DNA of 64,000 nt from Ligustrum vulgare (GCA_963555705.1 OY743187.1:15142133-15206132); one strand, 5' to 3'; positions 34,838 through 48,167 are shown, numbered from the stretch's first letter. Made by a program: numbers and translations. The notes: generated from the letters alone by a model not told the origin.

Positions 34838-35379
34838 CACTCACCTTGACTGTGAGTAATTATTTGCTTTTGAAATTATTGTGACACTGAAGGGTAAATG
34901 TTATACTAAAGCAGATTACAAACAATGCTTTCTTCAATCAATACTCAGTTTTTCTTGATAATTTTTAGTTTTCTTTTCGCTTTTTGCGTATTATTTACAC
35001 CATGGTGAATATCTCTTATAGCGTCATTCATATATCTGATTGACTGTTGGATGCTGAAATTTGTGTGGTATTTAGTGGGGAGAGCTCATTTCATTGTTCA
35101 GTCACTATGAAAATTGTTTCTTGAATGGATTTGAGGAGTTGACATCTGTTGTCTTCACTTTGCCTTGCCTTGCCTTGTGATCTTTCATCTAAATTTTCAA
35201 CATGTTATTGGAAGGCAATGTCACTAGATTTTTGTGTCAGCATCTTCTCGGTACTCCTATAAGTTTAGTATACAATGCTCGACGGTACTAGACAATGTTA
35301 AAGACTAAAAAAGTTTAGCTCAAGTCTAGTACTGCGTAGCATATATGTCTCTATATAGTATGCCTTGATGTATGTTAGC
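34838..35379. other. UBC27 3' flank
   Basis: 3' UTR and downstream sequence with AT-rich stretches and no further open frame. No single poly(A) signal stands out. Confidence 0.5.
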
Positions 35380-35384
35380 TCTAT

Positions 35385-35590
35385 CGGCGCTAGAAAATTT
35401 TCTGTTTGGTCATATCGTAGGCTGTAGCGGTTTATAAATTGATTTATTTATGATTTTGAGGTAAAATGTGTGTTTTAAAAGTGGAGAGAGAATATGTATG
35501 GTTAAAGTTTAAACAGTGGTTTGTGAAATTGTGTGGTTCGGAAACTGATTTATAAATCAATTTAATTGGTTTACCAAATGGTTAGTAAGT
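35385..35590. mobile_element. hAT-like MITE, same family as 15145-15420
   Basis: It runs from TCTGTTTGGTCATATCGTAG to TTGGTTTACCAAATGG. Inside, GATTTTGAGGTAAAATGTGT and GTGGAGAGAGAATATGTATG match the family phrases. Confidence 0.5.
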
Positions 35591-38059
35591 GACAACTAAT
35601 GTTAGATTTAATCAAATGGATTATATCTCCTTGTATCTATTTACGTTGTCATCTACACTGTTGTTAAGTACCATTCGACTTGCTAGATAATAGCTCTGTC
35701 ATAATGTGACAGGAGACATACATTTTTTGCTCTTTTGCATATTACTAGTGAAAAGTCGTACTCCGTACGAAAAATGTGTAGTTGTATTATTTAGCGTCAT
35801 TGAATTAACGAAATCCTAATACAATCATATTATGTTTTTTTTATAAAGAAATATTAGTTAAAGAGAGACAATAAATCATAGAAGGCTGTATAATATCATA
35901 TAATAATTAATTAAGACTACATAAAAGTTACAATTTTGGGAAATGCCATAGAACTGTGAAACGCATTCGAACCAGGTGGTATGGAAAAACTGTTTGGTAT
36001 ATTATTTCAACGCAATTCTGATAGCACATATCCAAAACCAGTTTGAACGGTTTTAGGAAAGCCATCCAAGGACAGCAAGTATAGTAGCAGTCACGTATAA
36101 TCAAGAAATAATAAATTCAGAAAGGTTCGCAATGATTAGGCATCAATAATGTGATGCAAATTATAGTAAATAAACAAGTGAAAAGAATGTATAAGGGGAA
36201 ACAAACGAAATGCAATAACGTGATGCAAATTATAGTAAACAGTGACATACGAACGGATTAGCTTTAAACTTAATTAGTACAGATAACAGCCTAAAATGGT
36301 GTCAAACTTCTCTACCATTAACTGGAGGCCTTTCACAAATAATTTTTATTTTTTATAAGCCAAATTTTTGTTAGTAAATGCAACAAAAAAGTGGATTAAA
36401 CCTGTATCATAGAAATCAAGGATAATGAGATTGACAAGACTCAGTATGCCACTTCAAGCATAAACCCATTTAAGAATGCTCCAAACTAAACAAATAGCTA
36501 ATCATTAGAAACATAACAGTCTTCAAGTATCAGATTAAATAAGAAAATATCAATCATCGTATTTCTAAGATTGCGAATACCTACATGCAGTTATAGCACA
36601 AATAAAAAAATCCATTAGCATGAGAAGTAAGAACGTGTGCTTTTAGCAAAATCTAACAAGAATTGCATAACAAAGTTGAAATGAAATGACATAATTCAAA
36701 TTTGCATCATAATTTACTGTTAGCTTCATAAATCCTCATACAGGCAGTTCAAATATGGCACTTTCATGGATAGACTATAAAACGTGTATTAATTCAGAGC
36801 ACATCCCATAAATGTCTTCATTTTTGGAACAAGATTTTGGATTTATTTTTATTTTTTTATTTATTTAAAAAAATATTGAGGGTGATAATAAATTATCTCT
36901 AATCTCATAGAAAAACATATATGAAAGAATAAAGCGTAATAGGAGAGCAATCGACACACAAATTTTCTAAAATGTCCAGTTTTGGATAAAAATTATGAAT
37001 GTTTTCACTAAACTTGTTATCACTTATTTTATGTTTTAATCGATTAGAAAGGGGGACTAAACTATTATTAGAAAGAAATAATTTGTGTAAAAAAAAAATA
37101 AAAAAAAATCAATATGTACTATAAACAACACACTAACAGTATTTTTGAAACAATATTTATGTCTACAAAGACGCACTCCACGGATAAAAAACTATAAAAA
37201 ATTCACAAAAAACCACCAACATAGCCACAGATAAAAAACTATAAACAATTCACAAAAAATGACCAACATAAAAATGCAAAAGAAATGACTATTTTCAAAC
37301 AATAAAATAGATCTATAAAATAAAATAAATATTTATTTTATTATCTTCCATCCTCTTTAAGGTTAAAGGGACAAGTGACTCAAAACCTGGTGGAATTGAG
37401 GAAATTTCCATGTTCTCCTCTTTGACACAAGGTCCAAAAAGTTCTGTCCCCATCACCACTGGAAAATAGTAAAAAATCACATATTCAAATTGATGGAATA
37501 CATGTTCTCAAAATAGGTTAATTGATGGCATTTGTTTCTATACTTCCAGCAAAATTTTACACCTCCTCATTTACTTATTATAAGGATAAACAAAAGTGGT
37601 CTATAGAAATAGCGAAGTACCATTTGAAAATTTAAGAAAGCAATTGAATATTTAACTGATGTCACAATACACCATGTATTTCTACTTTAATATGTCACAA
37701 AATATGAAATTCATACATAACATTTGAAAGTTGAGTAAAAGATATACAGGCCAAAACCTTAGGTGTTAGCATGCATTCTCTGGAAGATAAGCAGCAACTG
37801 ATTAAAAGCACTATTCCTTCTGTGAGTCCTAACAACTGGATGACTTATCAAGGATTGTCCTCAACAAGCTTAAAGTCTGTGTCAGAAATAAACAAGATTG
37901 AACTATAATTGAAAAAGAATTCATATTATTATTAATGAAACAAAAATCAATTTTTTGAACGTAAATTCTAAAAAGGTAAAAAGTTCTTATTGGCCAGGCC
38001 GTGTGGTAGAGGGACTTGAATAAATCCCTGGAGCTTGAAAGAAGTGAGATGCCTCAAAA

Positions 38060-38205
38060 GTTTTCCATTGTTAAGAAAAGAATGGGTGAGGACTTCCAAA
38101 AGTCCTGATCTGAAATTGAGGAGCTGAAAGCCCAGTTGGAGGCGGAAAAGAATTCCAGGGCTAAAGCTGAATCTAAGGTTGAGGACCTCACATCTTCTAG
38201 GACTG
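38060..38205 (+). pseudogene. Coiled-coil fragment inside the Helitron, plus strand
   Basis: The plus-strand frame KRMGEDFQKS, stop, SEIEELKAQLEAEKNSRAKA then ESKVEDLTS is clearly heptad-like and acidic/basic. It has an in-frame stop and no flanking exons. It is opposite to the element orientation. Gene not recognised; it could be a gag-like retroelement scrap. Confidence 0.35.
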
Positions 38206-39189
38206 ACATAATATCATACCAGGACTGACATAATTGATCAAAATACACTTGTCTTCTAATATGATAATATAAATGCAATCCTGAAGATAATTTATTTAGA
38301 CAAGCTTCAAGCAAATAAAGAACAAGAAACAAAGAGATTTTAAATATAGTCCCGAAGATAGTTTATTCTTTCCTAGAGTGAAACTCAAACAATAATTTAT
38401 ACCATACTTCTGTGTAGTAGGCTACATGGATCCTATGTTTTCACTCTACTGTGTAAAGGGCCACATCCAAGGCTAAATCACAAAAGCTAAAATCATTTTT
38501 TATCACCTTAATTTAGATAGGCCTCTTCATCAAGATTTCAGTCTCATAAAGATCTCTGGTTTTATTGTAGAAGTCTTTCCTTGCCTTTAACTAAAAATAA
38601 AGAACTGTGGATTGCAAACATTTCGAATAATAAGAAACAATTTTCATGGGTGATTTTCATTTTCTAAACAAGCCTCATGACGGAAAAGAGTGCAAAATGA
38701 ACATTTATCATTTATCATTTTTCATGCTGAACAACTTATTCACTATAGCTTGAAATAATGTTGCTTCCTTCAAGCTGTTCACTATAACTTGTCCAAAAAA
38801 AAAAATTTTACCAATATTTTTTCAGTAAAAGCCTCCAGATAGAAATTCTACATTTGATGAACTCATCAGAAGGTTAATGGAAACTTATATTGGATCACTG
38901 GTGTTATTTCTCCAAAGGATAAGGCAAGAGAATTATTTCGTATTAGAATTAAACTATCATTCATGAAGATGTACAAATGAAGTTATTGCATGGCTTGCAC
39001 CCATAAACATGCATCCATCTCTCTGTTTTTTTCTCTTCAACACTTCTTGAAACAAAATGGTAATTTTTCATGAAGCTCAAAATTGAAAATAGAAGTAAGA
39101 TTCTAACACCAAAAGAAGTAACACTTTACTTGGCAAAAGCAGAGAGAATTCTTGTTTGAAGGAGCAAAAAATAAATAAAATTGGAAAAA

Positions 39190-39655
39190 CTTACATATAG
39201 CGCCGGCACAGCTGCAACTACAAAGCTCGTGAATGCAACGAAAGTTTGCACGTGCTAGCCAAATTTTACAAAACTCAAAAAAAACTTATCAGAAATTGAA
39301 AAGAAAAATCTGTAAAAAGAAGTAATTTTTATCATGTAAGCAGTGAATGCCAATAAAAAGAAACCTCAATCGTTTAAACTCAGTTTGGGAGCTGGAATAA
39401 ATTTGAAACAAAAAAATGGAATAACTTACATATAGCGTCGGCACAGCTGCAACTACTAAGCTCTTGAATGCAACGAAATCTGCATTTGTTAGCCAAATTT
39501 AACAAAACTTTAAAAAACTTATCAGAAAATGAAATAAAAAAAAAATCTGTAAAAAGAAGCAATTTTTACTGTAAAAGCAATGAATGCCAATAGGAAGAAA
39601 GTTTTGTCACTCAATCTCAGTTTGGGAGCTGGGAATTAATTCGTTTGAACTCTGG
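39190..39655 (-). repeat. Tandem duplication (about 234 bp) containing an exon-like block
   Basis: CTTACATATAGCG starts at 39190 and again at 39424, followed by the same order of phrases (GGCACAGCTGCAACTAC, AAAACTTATCAGAAA, CAGTTTGGGAGCTGG). On the minus strand each copy holds a 51-base open block between an acceptor and a GTAAG donor: DFVAFKSLVVAAVPTLY (39479-39429) and TFVAFTSFVVAAVPALY (about 39245-39195). The first has an intact TGCAG acceptor; in the second the AG is lost. It looks like a hydrophobic membrane exon of an unrecognised gene. Confidence 0.6.
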
Positions 39656-42419
39656 GAGTTCTCATTTTGGAATTCAGGGATTCATTTTGATTGTGAGTCC
39701 TCCAAGATGTCGGCGTTTGTTGATGAAAATAGTGTGTTTGTCATGTGTGATATCCCTGAAATTCCCAAAAAAGAAAAAAAAAAAAAAAATCACTGGGGCC
39801 AGAACTATATAAGACTATAAGTTATTTTTTCCCCCCTTCAAGAACTCAGCACCAAACGATTCTTATCAATTCCAAACGCAAAAGTGGTCTATAGAAATAG
39901 TGAAGTACCATTTGTAAGTTTAAGAAAGCAATTGAATATTGAGAAAATGGGTTCTATCTTTCCATATGAGTTATCATTTGAAGATTTAAAAACTTCAGCC
40001 GAATAAAACCATGATTTAACTCCAAAGATAGTCAAAGATCTTCACCATTCAAATTTATATCAAACCAATCACATAAATGGAAAAGTGAATGAGCAATTCA
40101 TCAAATATTGCCTGTTTCAACACCCAGTCTTAACTTTACCAATGCCATGAAATTTCATCTAAGTCATTAAAATGGAGACATGCTCAAGCCACATGCTTCA
40201 CACAATTCTGTCCGTCTTGCTAAATACTGCCTGCACATTACTTTTACTACATTTGATGTTAAGGGAAGCTGAAAATTGTAAGTTTTCAATATGATAGTTC
40301 ATGTTTCAATAAGCAAAACATAGCATCATTTTTTCAAAACTTTCGCCGAGAAAAGGTGCACATCGTACACAATTATAGGGGACTCATAGTAGATCACTTC
40401 CAGCATCCAATGCAACAAGAAAAGAAACTTTTGGTGTGCACATGTCAATCCACATAATATAACCTGTTATGAGTGAAAATGAATAAACTAAAGACACATG
40501 ATCCTTAAGATTTAATTTGTGAAAATTGCAAAAATGATAGATGTTCCCTTTAGACATTGAAGATGTCCAAGGACTCAGAAACTCGTAGTTATGACTACAA
40601 ACTACAAAGTCAGCAATAAAACAATCACTCTATTTAATTGACATATTGGATTAAGCTCTGACTAATAATTTGTGGGTATGCTAGATAATAACAGTCTATT
40701 AATCATATAGAGAAAAGCCAACAGGTACATTTCAATTTAAACATTTCAATCCTAGGAAACAAAAGCTCATCAATATACAAACTTCAAACCCAGACAACAG
40801 TCTTTGGAAGCAGAACCAAAATTACTATCTCATCTCAACAATCACTTCGTAAAATGCTTGAGCCACTTAGTACATATTGACATTCTAAAGACTATAATAT
40901 CAATATTGTGAAAAAGATTAGTACATATTGACATTCTAAAGACTTCCATTACGTCCATACATACAAATGGTAAAGACTCAATACAATATATCTTTGTGCC
41001 CAGCTTCAAGCCATGATGATTTAAACTCCAACCTTAGGTATTGCTTCACATATCTAAAACTTCGTACTCCAAAAATGTTTTAAAAGAATGAATAACTAAC
41101 CAATTTCCAACACATTCAAGTGACCGAAAAATAAACCCCCCTTTTTAGATGTGAACACACAAACACCCACAGATTCGAGCATCCCCAAAATCAGATTCAT
41201 GTCAAATCTAGATCTAATCCTTGCATCTCAGACAAACAATGCAAAACTAATCCCTTGAACAAAAATATCTATTCAAATGCAATTACTAAATTTAAAAAAT
41301 ACTTTAAAGTATGGTCCAAACCTAGTAAGCAAAATAAAATTATAACATGATCGATAAATAAAAAAAATGTCAACAAAAGAACTAAAAAAAAAAATGAATT
41401 ACTCTTTAATGGATTCACTCTATGCACTTCACAAAATCGTCACTCTTAGTTTGAGGACTTTCTTCATTACTGATGTTTATTTCATCAAAAATTGATACAA
41501 TAAACTTAAATAGCTTGTATAATACCTAAAAGTTTGGATAACTCAAAACACCAAAAATTAGCATTCCTTGTAATTTATACTTTTCTTTCTTCGAATCAAC
41601 TCAGCCCATTGACTCTATTAACTATTTGAACACAAATCATTAATTGACACCAATGTTTCCTTTTTTGGGGCTAAGAACTTGACATAAAGTTTGACAATTC
41701 CAAAAAGTTTTTATCTGAAGCAAAAATCATCACATAGGGAAGATTGGAGAACGGTATATACCGCATTGGTGACCTCTTCCTTGAATGAACTATGGCCTCA
41801 AGGACCACGTCGGCATCACTACATAGCCTATGTAGAAGGCATGCATCAATAGCATATATTTTTTAATAGAGCAACTTACAATCAAATCCAGCATTGTATA
41901 AAAACTTGCACATATTACAACTGGAAGTATATTTTAAATGCTACCTCCTCAATTGGAAGTGCACTGACAAAAGCCAAGAATAAAGAGCAGGGTAATACAC
42001 GTCGCATGCTCAACAATGTCATCAACTAATGCTTAATATTTCCCATTCATAAGTTGTTCTTTTATCTCCCTATATGTTTTAATATAGCCTCTTAAAAACG
42101 ATGACTGTTTCGTGAACAATTTCATACTGATAAGATTCACCATAATGGAATATCAACAATGTGCAAAATAAGATCAAAACTCAAAACCTCTAAATATAAA
42201 TAAATAAGAAAATCCTCTGCCCCTGTCAATCCCCTATATTTAACAAAATCAGATCAAATCTTTCAACAAACTCAATTTTCAATCAGTCTAAATTATCCTC
42301 AAAATCAAATATCAAATAAAGTCACCCATAACATAACAGAAAATCGAAAAGAACAATTTTCAAATTACCAAACAGATATTACAAAAGGAAAATGTAGAAA
42401 AAATGGTTGTACCTCTCAA

Positions 42420-43070
42420 TGGCCAGATTCACTACAAACGCATATGAGATGTGGCTAGGATTCCAAGTAGAGGGTCGGATTTGGAGTTGGAATCATCGAC
42501 GGTAGTTGGGTAGATGTTTCCAGTTGCTAAGAAGTTGATTGCGACGGTATTGGCGGCTACGATTCAGGTCGGCAGCATTTGCGGGAGATGAAAATTTGAT
42601 CTCTGGGCGTTGGAGGCGATGTTTGAGACTACGGTCGGTGGTGAACCCTCAATAAAAATCTGAATGGGTATAAATGAAAGATGCATTTACCTGATGCCTA
42701 GCCGTAGAGTAGTCGGAGGTTGGTTGACACTGGGTGACTGGAATCTGAGTTTGAAGGTCTGGTCCGGTTTGCACTTCACTTCTTCGGTCAACACTCATCT
42801 CTGCCACCGAAAAATTGAAGAAGAACCACTCCATAGCTATAGACATCACTTTTACTACTCTGGCGTAACTAAAGAAATTGATGGAGAGACTAACCTAAAA
42901 GTTCCCATGACACGAGTAGAGAGAGATAGATAGAGATATTTACAGATATTTGTCGACACTGTTGCGGAACCAGTTAGGACGGAGAAGAGCGATTGTGAGA
43001 AGATGGAGAAAGGGAAGTTGAATGGGAAACTCAGCGGAACTGAAGGGAAATATTTCTAGACCGACAATTT
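42420..43070 (-). pseudogene. Captured 5' gene piece in the Helitron, not recognised
   Basis: The minus strand has a C/T-rich leader (CCCTTTCTCCATCTTCTCAC), a short frame SVDRRSEVQTGPDLQTQIPV, an intron-like gap starting GTAAATG, then a Ser/Asn-rich frame SPPTVVSNIASNAQRSNFHL. After a stop follows NFLATGNIYPTTVDDSNSKS and a GAG|gtacaacc donor. The layout is that of the first exons of a plant gene, with stops. I cannot name the gene. Confidence 0.3.
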
Positions 43071-43201
43071 CAATTTACTGTAAGATATTTATTTGCACAG
43101 TTTGGAAGTTTGGATATTACGAAAACCAGATAATGAATAGTAAGTGTGAAAATGCATGGGACAAATATGAATAGTAACAATCATTCCCTCTTTTATGTAG
43201 A

Positions 43202-43725
43202 TGGAATATGTGCAGTTTTGCTACAGTCACAATTAGGGTCACAATGAGGGTTACAATTTGCCAATGTGGCGCAATAATCTATTTTCACACATCACATCAT
43301 TTTTTTAATCAACAACAATAACACCTCTACATCATCAAATTGTCATCTACCTTGTCACCACAATTGTGCACTTAGATTAATTCTTATATGTGTTTGGGTT
43401 TTGAGAGACAAGTAATGAACCCCGTGATATGTGTTTGGGTTTCATTAAGAAGAGTAATGAGTTCCATGAAATGTATGGATAGTTGTGAATGTGCAATTAA
43501 AAAACTGGGGAGGCAGGGGTGAGTCGAGTTGGGCCCTTGTTTGGGAAATTTCATTGAAACTCCTTCGAGATTTAAAAATAAAAAATAAAAATTATGAAAG
43601 TCGGTCCACCTCTTTTGAGAGCCGACCCACTCCCTTTTTCGAATTGGCTCCGCCATTTTTAAAACTAAAGTTTAATTATAAGTAACTTGTAATGTTTTCC
43701 AAACATTTGTGATTGACACACGTGT
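43202..43725. other. No gene recognised
   Basis: AT-rich sequence with short frames only. Confidence 0.5.
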
Positions 43726-44384
43726 GTATATTTTTTTTTTTATTACAAAGGGGAATAGGAGAGGGTAGAGGTAGGATTTGAACCTGTGATCATGTATGGG
43801 CGCACTTGAACGTAGAGATGATAAATGAGTAGGGTATGGATTGAGTTTTTAAAACTCATACTTTACCCACTAGAAATTTATAATACTTATATTTTATCCA
43901 TAGACCCGCTCAAGAGTGGTCGGTATACTTTTATGCTCATTTAAAACTCATTACGTATTTTAATTTTAGTAATTTTTTTAATTTTAATTTTAATAATTTA
44001 AAACCTGCTACGTATTTTATATATATATATCAACAATAATATAATTATCTAATTGTAATTTTTTCGTGAACTTCACATCTAATATACTACTTATAGAGTA
44101 CAGATTTTTTTTAAAAAAATTAAGCTATTAAAATTTAAATAAAATATATATATATATATATATTGGAAAAATTAATTTGGTATATGGGTCGGGTATGAGT
44201 TTTTTCACAATATCCATACCATATTCATACTTATGTCAAGTTTTTAAATTTACATTTATATCTTATCCATGAACTCATTGGGTTGGGTAATTTTCGCCTA
44301 TTTGTATCGGGCATCCAACGAATTTCAGGTTCATGGTTATTATTCCCATCTCTACTCTAGCGTCTAACCAATGAGGAGGACAAC
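43726..44384 (-). mobile_element. tRNA-derived SINE (minus), split by a hAT-like element
   Basis: Minus strand: CACGTTGTCCTCCTCATTGG, TTAGACGCTAGAG | insert | CGTTCAAGTGCGCCCATACA, GATCACAGGTTCAAATCCTA (perfect B-box GGTTCAAATCC), ending CTTTGTAATAAAAAAAAA. The A-tail is at plus 43730-43745. This is a different SINE family from 8236 and 32336. The joining of the two halves is inferred. Confidence 0.5.
43813..44354. mobile_element. hAT-like non-autonomous element, decayed relative of 54379-54814
   Basis: It has TIRs TAGAGATGATAA and (reversed right end) TAGAGATGGGAA, 542 bp apart. The inside is a washed-out version of the 'gggtaccc / gacccg' type: ATATGGGTCGGGTATGAG, TTGGGTTGGGTAATTTTCGC, GTATCGGGCATCC. 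The 8-bp flanks CTTGAACG and CTCTAGCG agree at five positions only. Confidence 0.5.
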
Positions 44385-44644
44385 GTGATTGATATATTTA
44401 ACATCACATAATTAATGAGAAAACATATTTTTTAACATACTAAGTCCTCAAAACTATTTCTTAAATATATATATTTTATTTCTTCACTTTTCAATTACAT
44501 ATTTAACTTAGAAAATATAAAAAACATGTTTTTAAATACGAAAAAATATAACAAACAGAGTATCAATGACATTCTTTGAAAAAGAAGTTGAAAAGGTTTT
44601 AGTGGTGTCCGAGAAGTTAATAACTTCATGTGTATTGAGTTATA

Positions 44645-44800
44645 TTTAGAGCGTGTTTGGTCAAATAGAAAATTTTCAACATTTTCATTAAATTCATTTT
44701 TAATTACACATTGATATGGATCTACCATTTTTTCACACTCTTTAATTTCTTTTCAATCAAACATTCTCTCCAAAACTCAAAATTTTCCAAAATTCGCAAA
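44645..44800. mobile_element. MITE, 'GTTTGGT ... CAAACATTCTC' family
   Basis: GAGCGTGTTTGGTCAAATAG, then TTTTTAATTACACATTGATA, GGATCTACCA and CTTTTCAATCAAACATTCTC with CAAAACTCAAAATTTTCC. The same order occurs at 56246-56430, 60700-60855 and 62515-62700. Confidence 0.5.
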
Positions 44801-45677
44801 AAAAAAAAAAAAACTATCAATACCAAAAAGTCTCTTAATTACTTTTAAATTCCTCTCTTGCTCTCCCTTATATTTAATTACTTCTAAATTTCTCTCTCGC
44901 CTTTTAAAACTTCTAATTATCTTTTTTTTCTTAGAGTCGAAATATAACATGTTAAATCACAATAAACTATATATTACCAGGGAACAATACATAAACAAAG
45001 TTGTTAGAAATACAAATTTCAATATTGACAAATAGTTTTCAAATGTCATAAATAAATTGTAATTAAAATCAATTAATTAAATAATTAAAATATTTTATTA
45101 ATTATATATATATTAAGATAACAATATTATATATTTCAAGTCATAAAACTCAAATCCTTTGGGTCACAAATTATTTCAATGTCACAAATTGGATTTATTT
45201 TTAGGTCACAATAACAATTTTTTTAAGCCACAAGCCAATTTTAAGGTCACAAATTAACAAAAAAATGTCAAATTAATAGAATCTGAAATAATTCTCAATC
45301 ATAACTTATCAAATTATTAAGTCACAGTTACTTAATTTCTACTTCACAATTTATCAATTATTAGGTCACAAATTTTCTTAAATCACATTTTTTAAATTAT
45401 CAGGTCACAATTATCAATTAATGTTTTCATCTCATATAAACAATCTCAAAACCATTGTTGCCAAGGTGCTTCCATCGTCGTTTTAGTCTCCACCACTAGC
45501 AAAACTCCACTCGATCCCATATTCTAATGCTAGAAATCCACTCCTTCCCTCACCATCGTCATCGTCGCCTCCACTTCACGCCAGCAACACCACCATTAGA
45601 TTGAGTAGCACCACCACTTAAATGCAAAACACACCAATTCAAAGCAGCACCAACACTAGATCGAAGCATCAAAGCAA
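44801..45677. other. AT-rich sequence with 'aggtcacaa' repeats
   Basis: No gene. Between 45150 and 45420 the words 'ggtcacaa' and 'aagtcaca' recur every 30-40 bases. Then a C-rich stretch with 'caccaccac' words (45470-45670) leads to the Copia insertion site. Confidence 0.5.
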
Positions 45678-46133
45678 TGTTAAAAAATTTTATTACAGAT
45701 AATAATTTATCTATAATCTAAATAATCATCATGTTGGAATTATTAAGAATTAAATAACTGAAGCGGAAGCGTACCTTAATCAAACGTGATTCATAATAAA
45801 CGATTCGGCGTTTGGATCTTCTAAATCGATACGTAGTCCGTATTTTCTCTCTGATGGTGGGATGTCAGACAAGATGAACAGTACGTAGGATTCAGGGACC
45901 ATAACCGACTTTATATACTGAATTGCCATTTAACCTAATCCGGCCCATCATGAATTAGGTGATGGCCTGGTATCTACACATAAAAGTCCATACATTTAAT
46001 TAGATGCATTAAAGCCCGATGTTTATTAAATCCTTATTAGATCACTTTAATTGGGCTTAACCAAATTGATAGCCTTTTATTGAATACACAATAATTCACA
46101 TATAAGCCCACATGATTGATTAAAATCCTTACA
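45678..46133 (-). repeat. 3' LTR of the Copia element
   Basis: Starts TGTTAAAAAATTTTATTACA (plus) and ends TAAAATCCTTACA. The polypurine tract lies just inside (minus AAGTGGGAGAT). Confidence 0.9.
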
Positions 46134-46144
46134 ATCTCCCACTT
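46134..46144 (-). other. Polypurine tract of the Copia element
   Basis: The minus strand reads AAGTGGGAGAT directly before the 3' LTR start TGTAAGGATT. Confidence 0.75.
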
Positions 46145-46539
46145 GGGCTATATGTGTAACCTTACAATTGTGTATCAATCATAACCTTATGAGTACTCAA
46201 AATTTCGCTATCATTACTGAATGCATCCCCAAACAATCCGGTCCATCAATTATATCAACATAGGATCAAAGCGACTTTCGCTACATTAATCGTAACTAAA
46301 CCTTCAATGGTCACGTATATCGACATAACTGAATGACATGGATCAAGTATGGATGTGTAGCATGGAAATTACATGTAATGTGATCTTCAACATGCCTATT
46401 TCCAACTGGTCCAACTTTAGTGAGATCATCCTCAAAAGAGTTCAGAGATAATAAACCTGAAACCTTACAGCTGTAAATAACTTTAACTTTAAACTGTATC
46501 CGAAAGGATAACAAATGTGTCTTATGCACCCAAAATACA

Positions 46540-48110
46540 AACTCCCACTGAAATCGAATATCCTTAAGAAATACAACACCCATATGAGTAATGTACTCAT
46601 GAAAGACCTTGGGTTGTAATACTTTAGTAAGCGGATCCGCAATTATGGAGTTTGTCCCAATGTGCTCTTATTGACACGTGTCCACTCTGAACTGTATCCT
46701 TCACAACCAGGAACTTATGTCAATGTATTTTGACTTAGTTGAGCTCCTGTTGTTACTGGAATATAAATCTGCTGAGTTATTGTCACAATATAACTTTAGT
46801 GGTCTTTCTTTACCGTACAGAATACGCAGCCCAGTGACAAAATTTCGCAGCTATATTCCATAATTAGATGCCCCCAAAATTGCTACAACTGTGCTGCCAA
46901 GTAAAAGAAGCTAAAGTGTCTGTTAAGCACTCCATCCGGAAATAGCTCCTCCAACCAGCAGATAAATGTAGCCTTATGTGGATCTTTTACTTTCTTGGCA
47001 TCTAGTAAAAAATCGGAATCATAATACCATATGATCTCCAACTGATCCGATTTTCTGTATGTAAGCATGTAATCTTTTGTTCTCTTTAAATACCTTATAA
47101 CCCATGTTTGGCTGCTTTCCAAATGATCCATCCCAGGGTTACTTAAATATCTCCTTAGTATCCCAATAATGTATGCAATATCCGAACGCATACAAATTTG
47201 AGCATACATCAGACTTTCTATAGCTTAACTATATGGGATCCTCTGCATTTCTTTAACTTCAAGATAACTTTTCGGGCATTAGTCGAGACTAAATTTGTCT
47301 CCCTTAGTGATAGGGCTTTCCCCTAATTTACTGTCTTGCATGCCAAACCTCTTAAGTACTTTATCGATATAGCCCTTTTGTAACAATTCAAGAATACCCC
47401 GAGAACAATCCCGATGTATCTGAATTCCTAATACAAAAGAGACGTCACCAAGATTTTTAATCTCAAAATTCCTTGACAAAAATCTCATAATTTTATGTGA
47501 CATACCTATATCATTAGTGGCAAGCAATAATCAACATATAAAACCAGGACAATATACTTACTCTCACTGAACTTGTAATACATACAATCATCAACAACAT
47601 TAATCTCAAGACCAAATGAGATAATTACTTGATGAAATTTGTATTACCCTTAACGAGAAGCTGGCTTGAGCACATAAATGGATTTCTTTAATTTGCAAAT
47701 AATTTGCTTTGGGTCTACTGACACAAAGTTTTCTGATTGCACCAAATAGATCGTCCCATCAATGTCGCCATTGAGAAACGCCACCTTAGTATCCATTTGA
47801 TGTAACTCGAGGTCAAAATGTGCAACAACCTAACTTTCCTGAAAGAGTCTTTCATTGAAACCGAAGAGAAAGTATCTTTATAATCAATGCCATCATTCTG
47901 TGTAAAGCCCTTAGATACAAGACGAACCTTATATCTTTCCACATTACCTTTAAAATCCCCCTTGGTTTAAAAATCCATTTAAGACCAATGAGTTTCGTAC
48001 CTTCTGGTAATGGGACAAGATCCCAAATTTTATTGTCTTGCATATGCTTATACTCCTTATTTACGACATCAATCCACTTCCGAGAGTTAGAACCTTGCAT
48101 GGCCTGATGG
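46540..48110 (-). pseudogene. Copia reverse transcriptase / RNase H remnants
   Basis: Minus-strand pieces in different frames but in the right order: WIDVVNKEYKHMQDNKIWDL and VPLPEGTKLIGLKWIFK (48080-47980); YKVRLVSKGFTQNDGIDY (47935-47880); GDVSFVLGIQIHRDCSRGIL and YIDKVLKRFGMQ (47450-47330); AQICMRSDIAYIIGILRRYL then GTKDYMLTYR-like RTKDYMLTYR (47200-47040); ADPLTKVLQPKVF (46646-46605), the usual pol end. Four or more frame changes separate them. The catalytic YVDD-like block is not in a clean frame. Confidence 0.85.
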
Positions 48111-48167
48111 AATTGATTGGACCATCTTCCACCATTCCATTATTTTCCTTATGTTCTTGGAGAAATG

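Larger units (their letters stand above)
35745..43201 (-). mobile_element. Non-autonomous Helitron (minus), same family as 10335-15037
   Basis: The minus-strand 3' end is TTCGTACGGAGTACGACTTT, TCA, CTAG|T, a CGTAC-GGA-GTACG hairpin eight bases before CTAG. It is nearly the same as the hairpin of the first Helitron. The 5' end A|TCTACATAAAAGAGGGAATG (TC at plus 43201-43200) continues with TTACTATTCATATTTGTCCC and TTTTCACACT, matching the first Helitron's 5' end. It is 7.46 kb with no Rep/helicase visible. It holds a leader-plus-exon piece at its 5' end (about 42420-43070), a duplicated exon-like block at 39195-39480 and a plus-strand coiled-coil scrap at 38060-38205. Confidence 0.6.

Noticed and set aside
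46134..46700. Short frames beside the left Copia LTR as independent genes
   Set aside because: They are the decayed end of Copia pol (ADPLTK motif) and the region before the polypurine tract.
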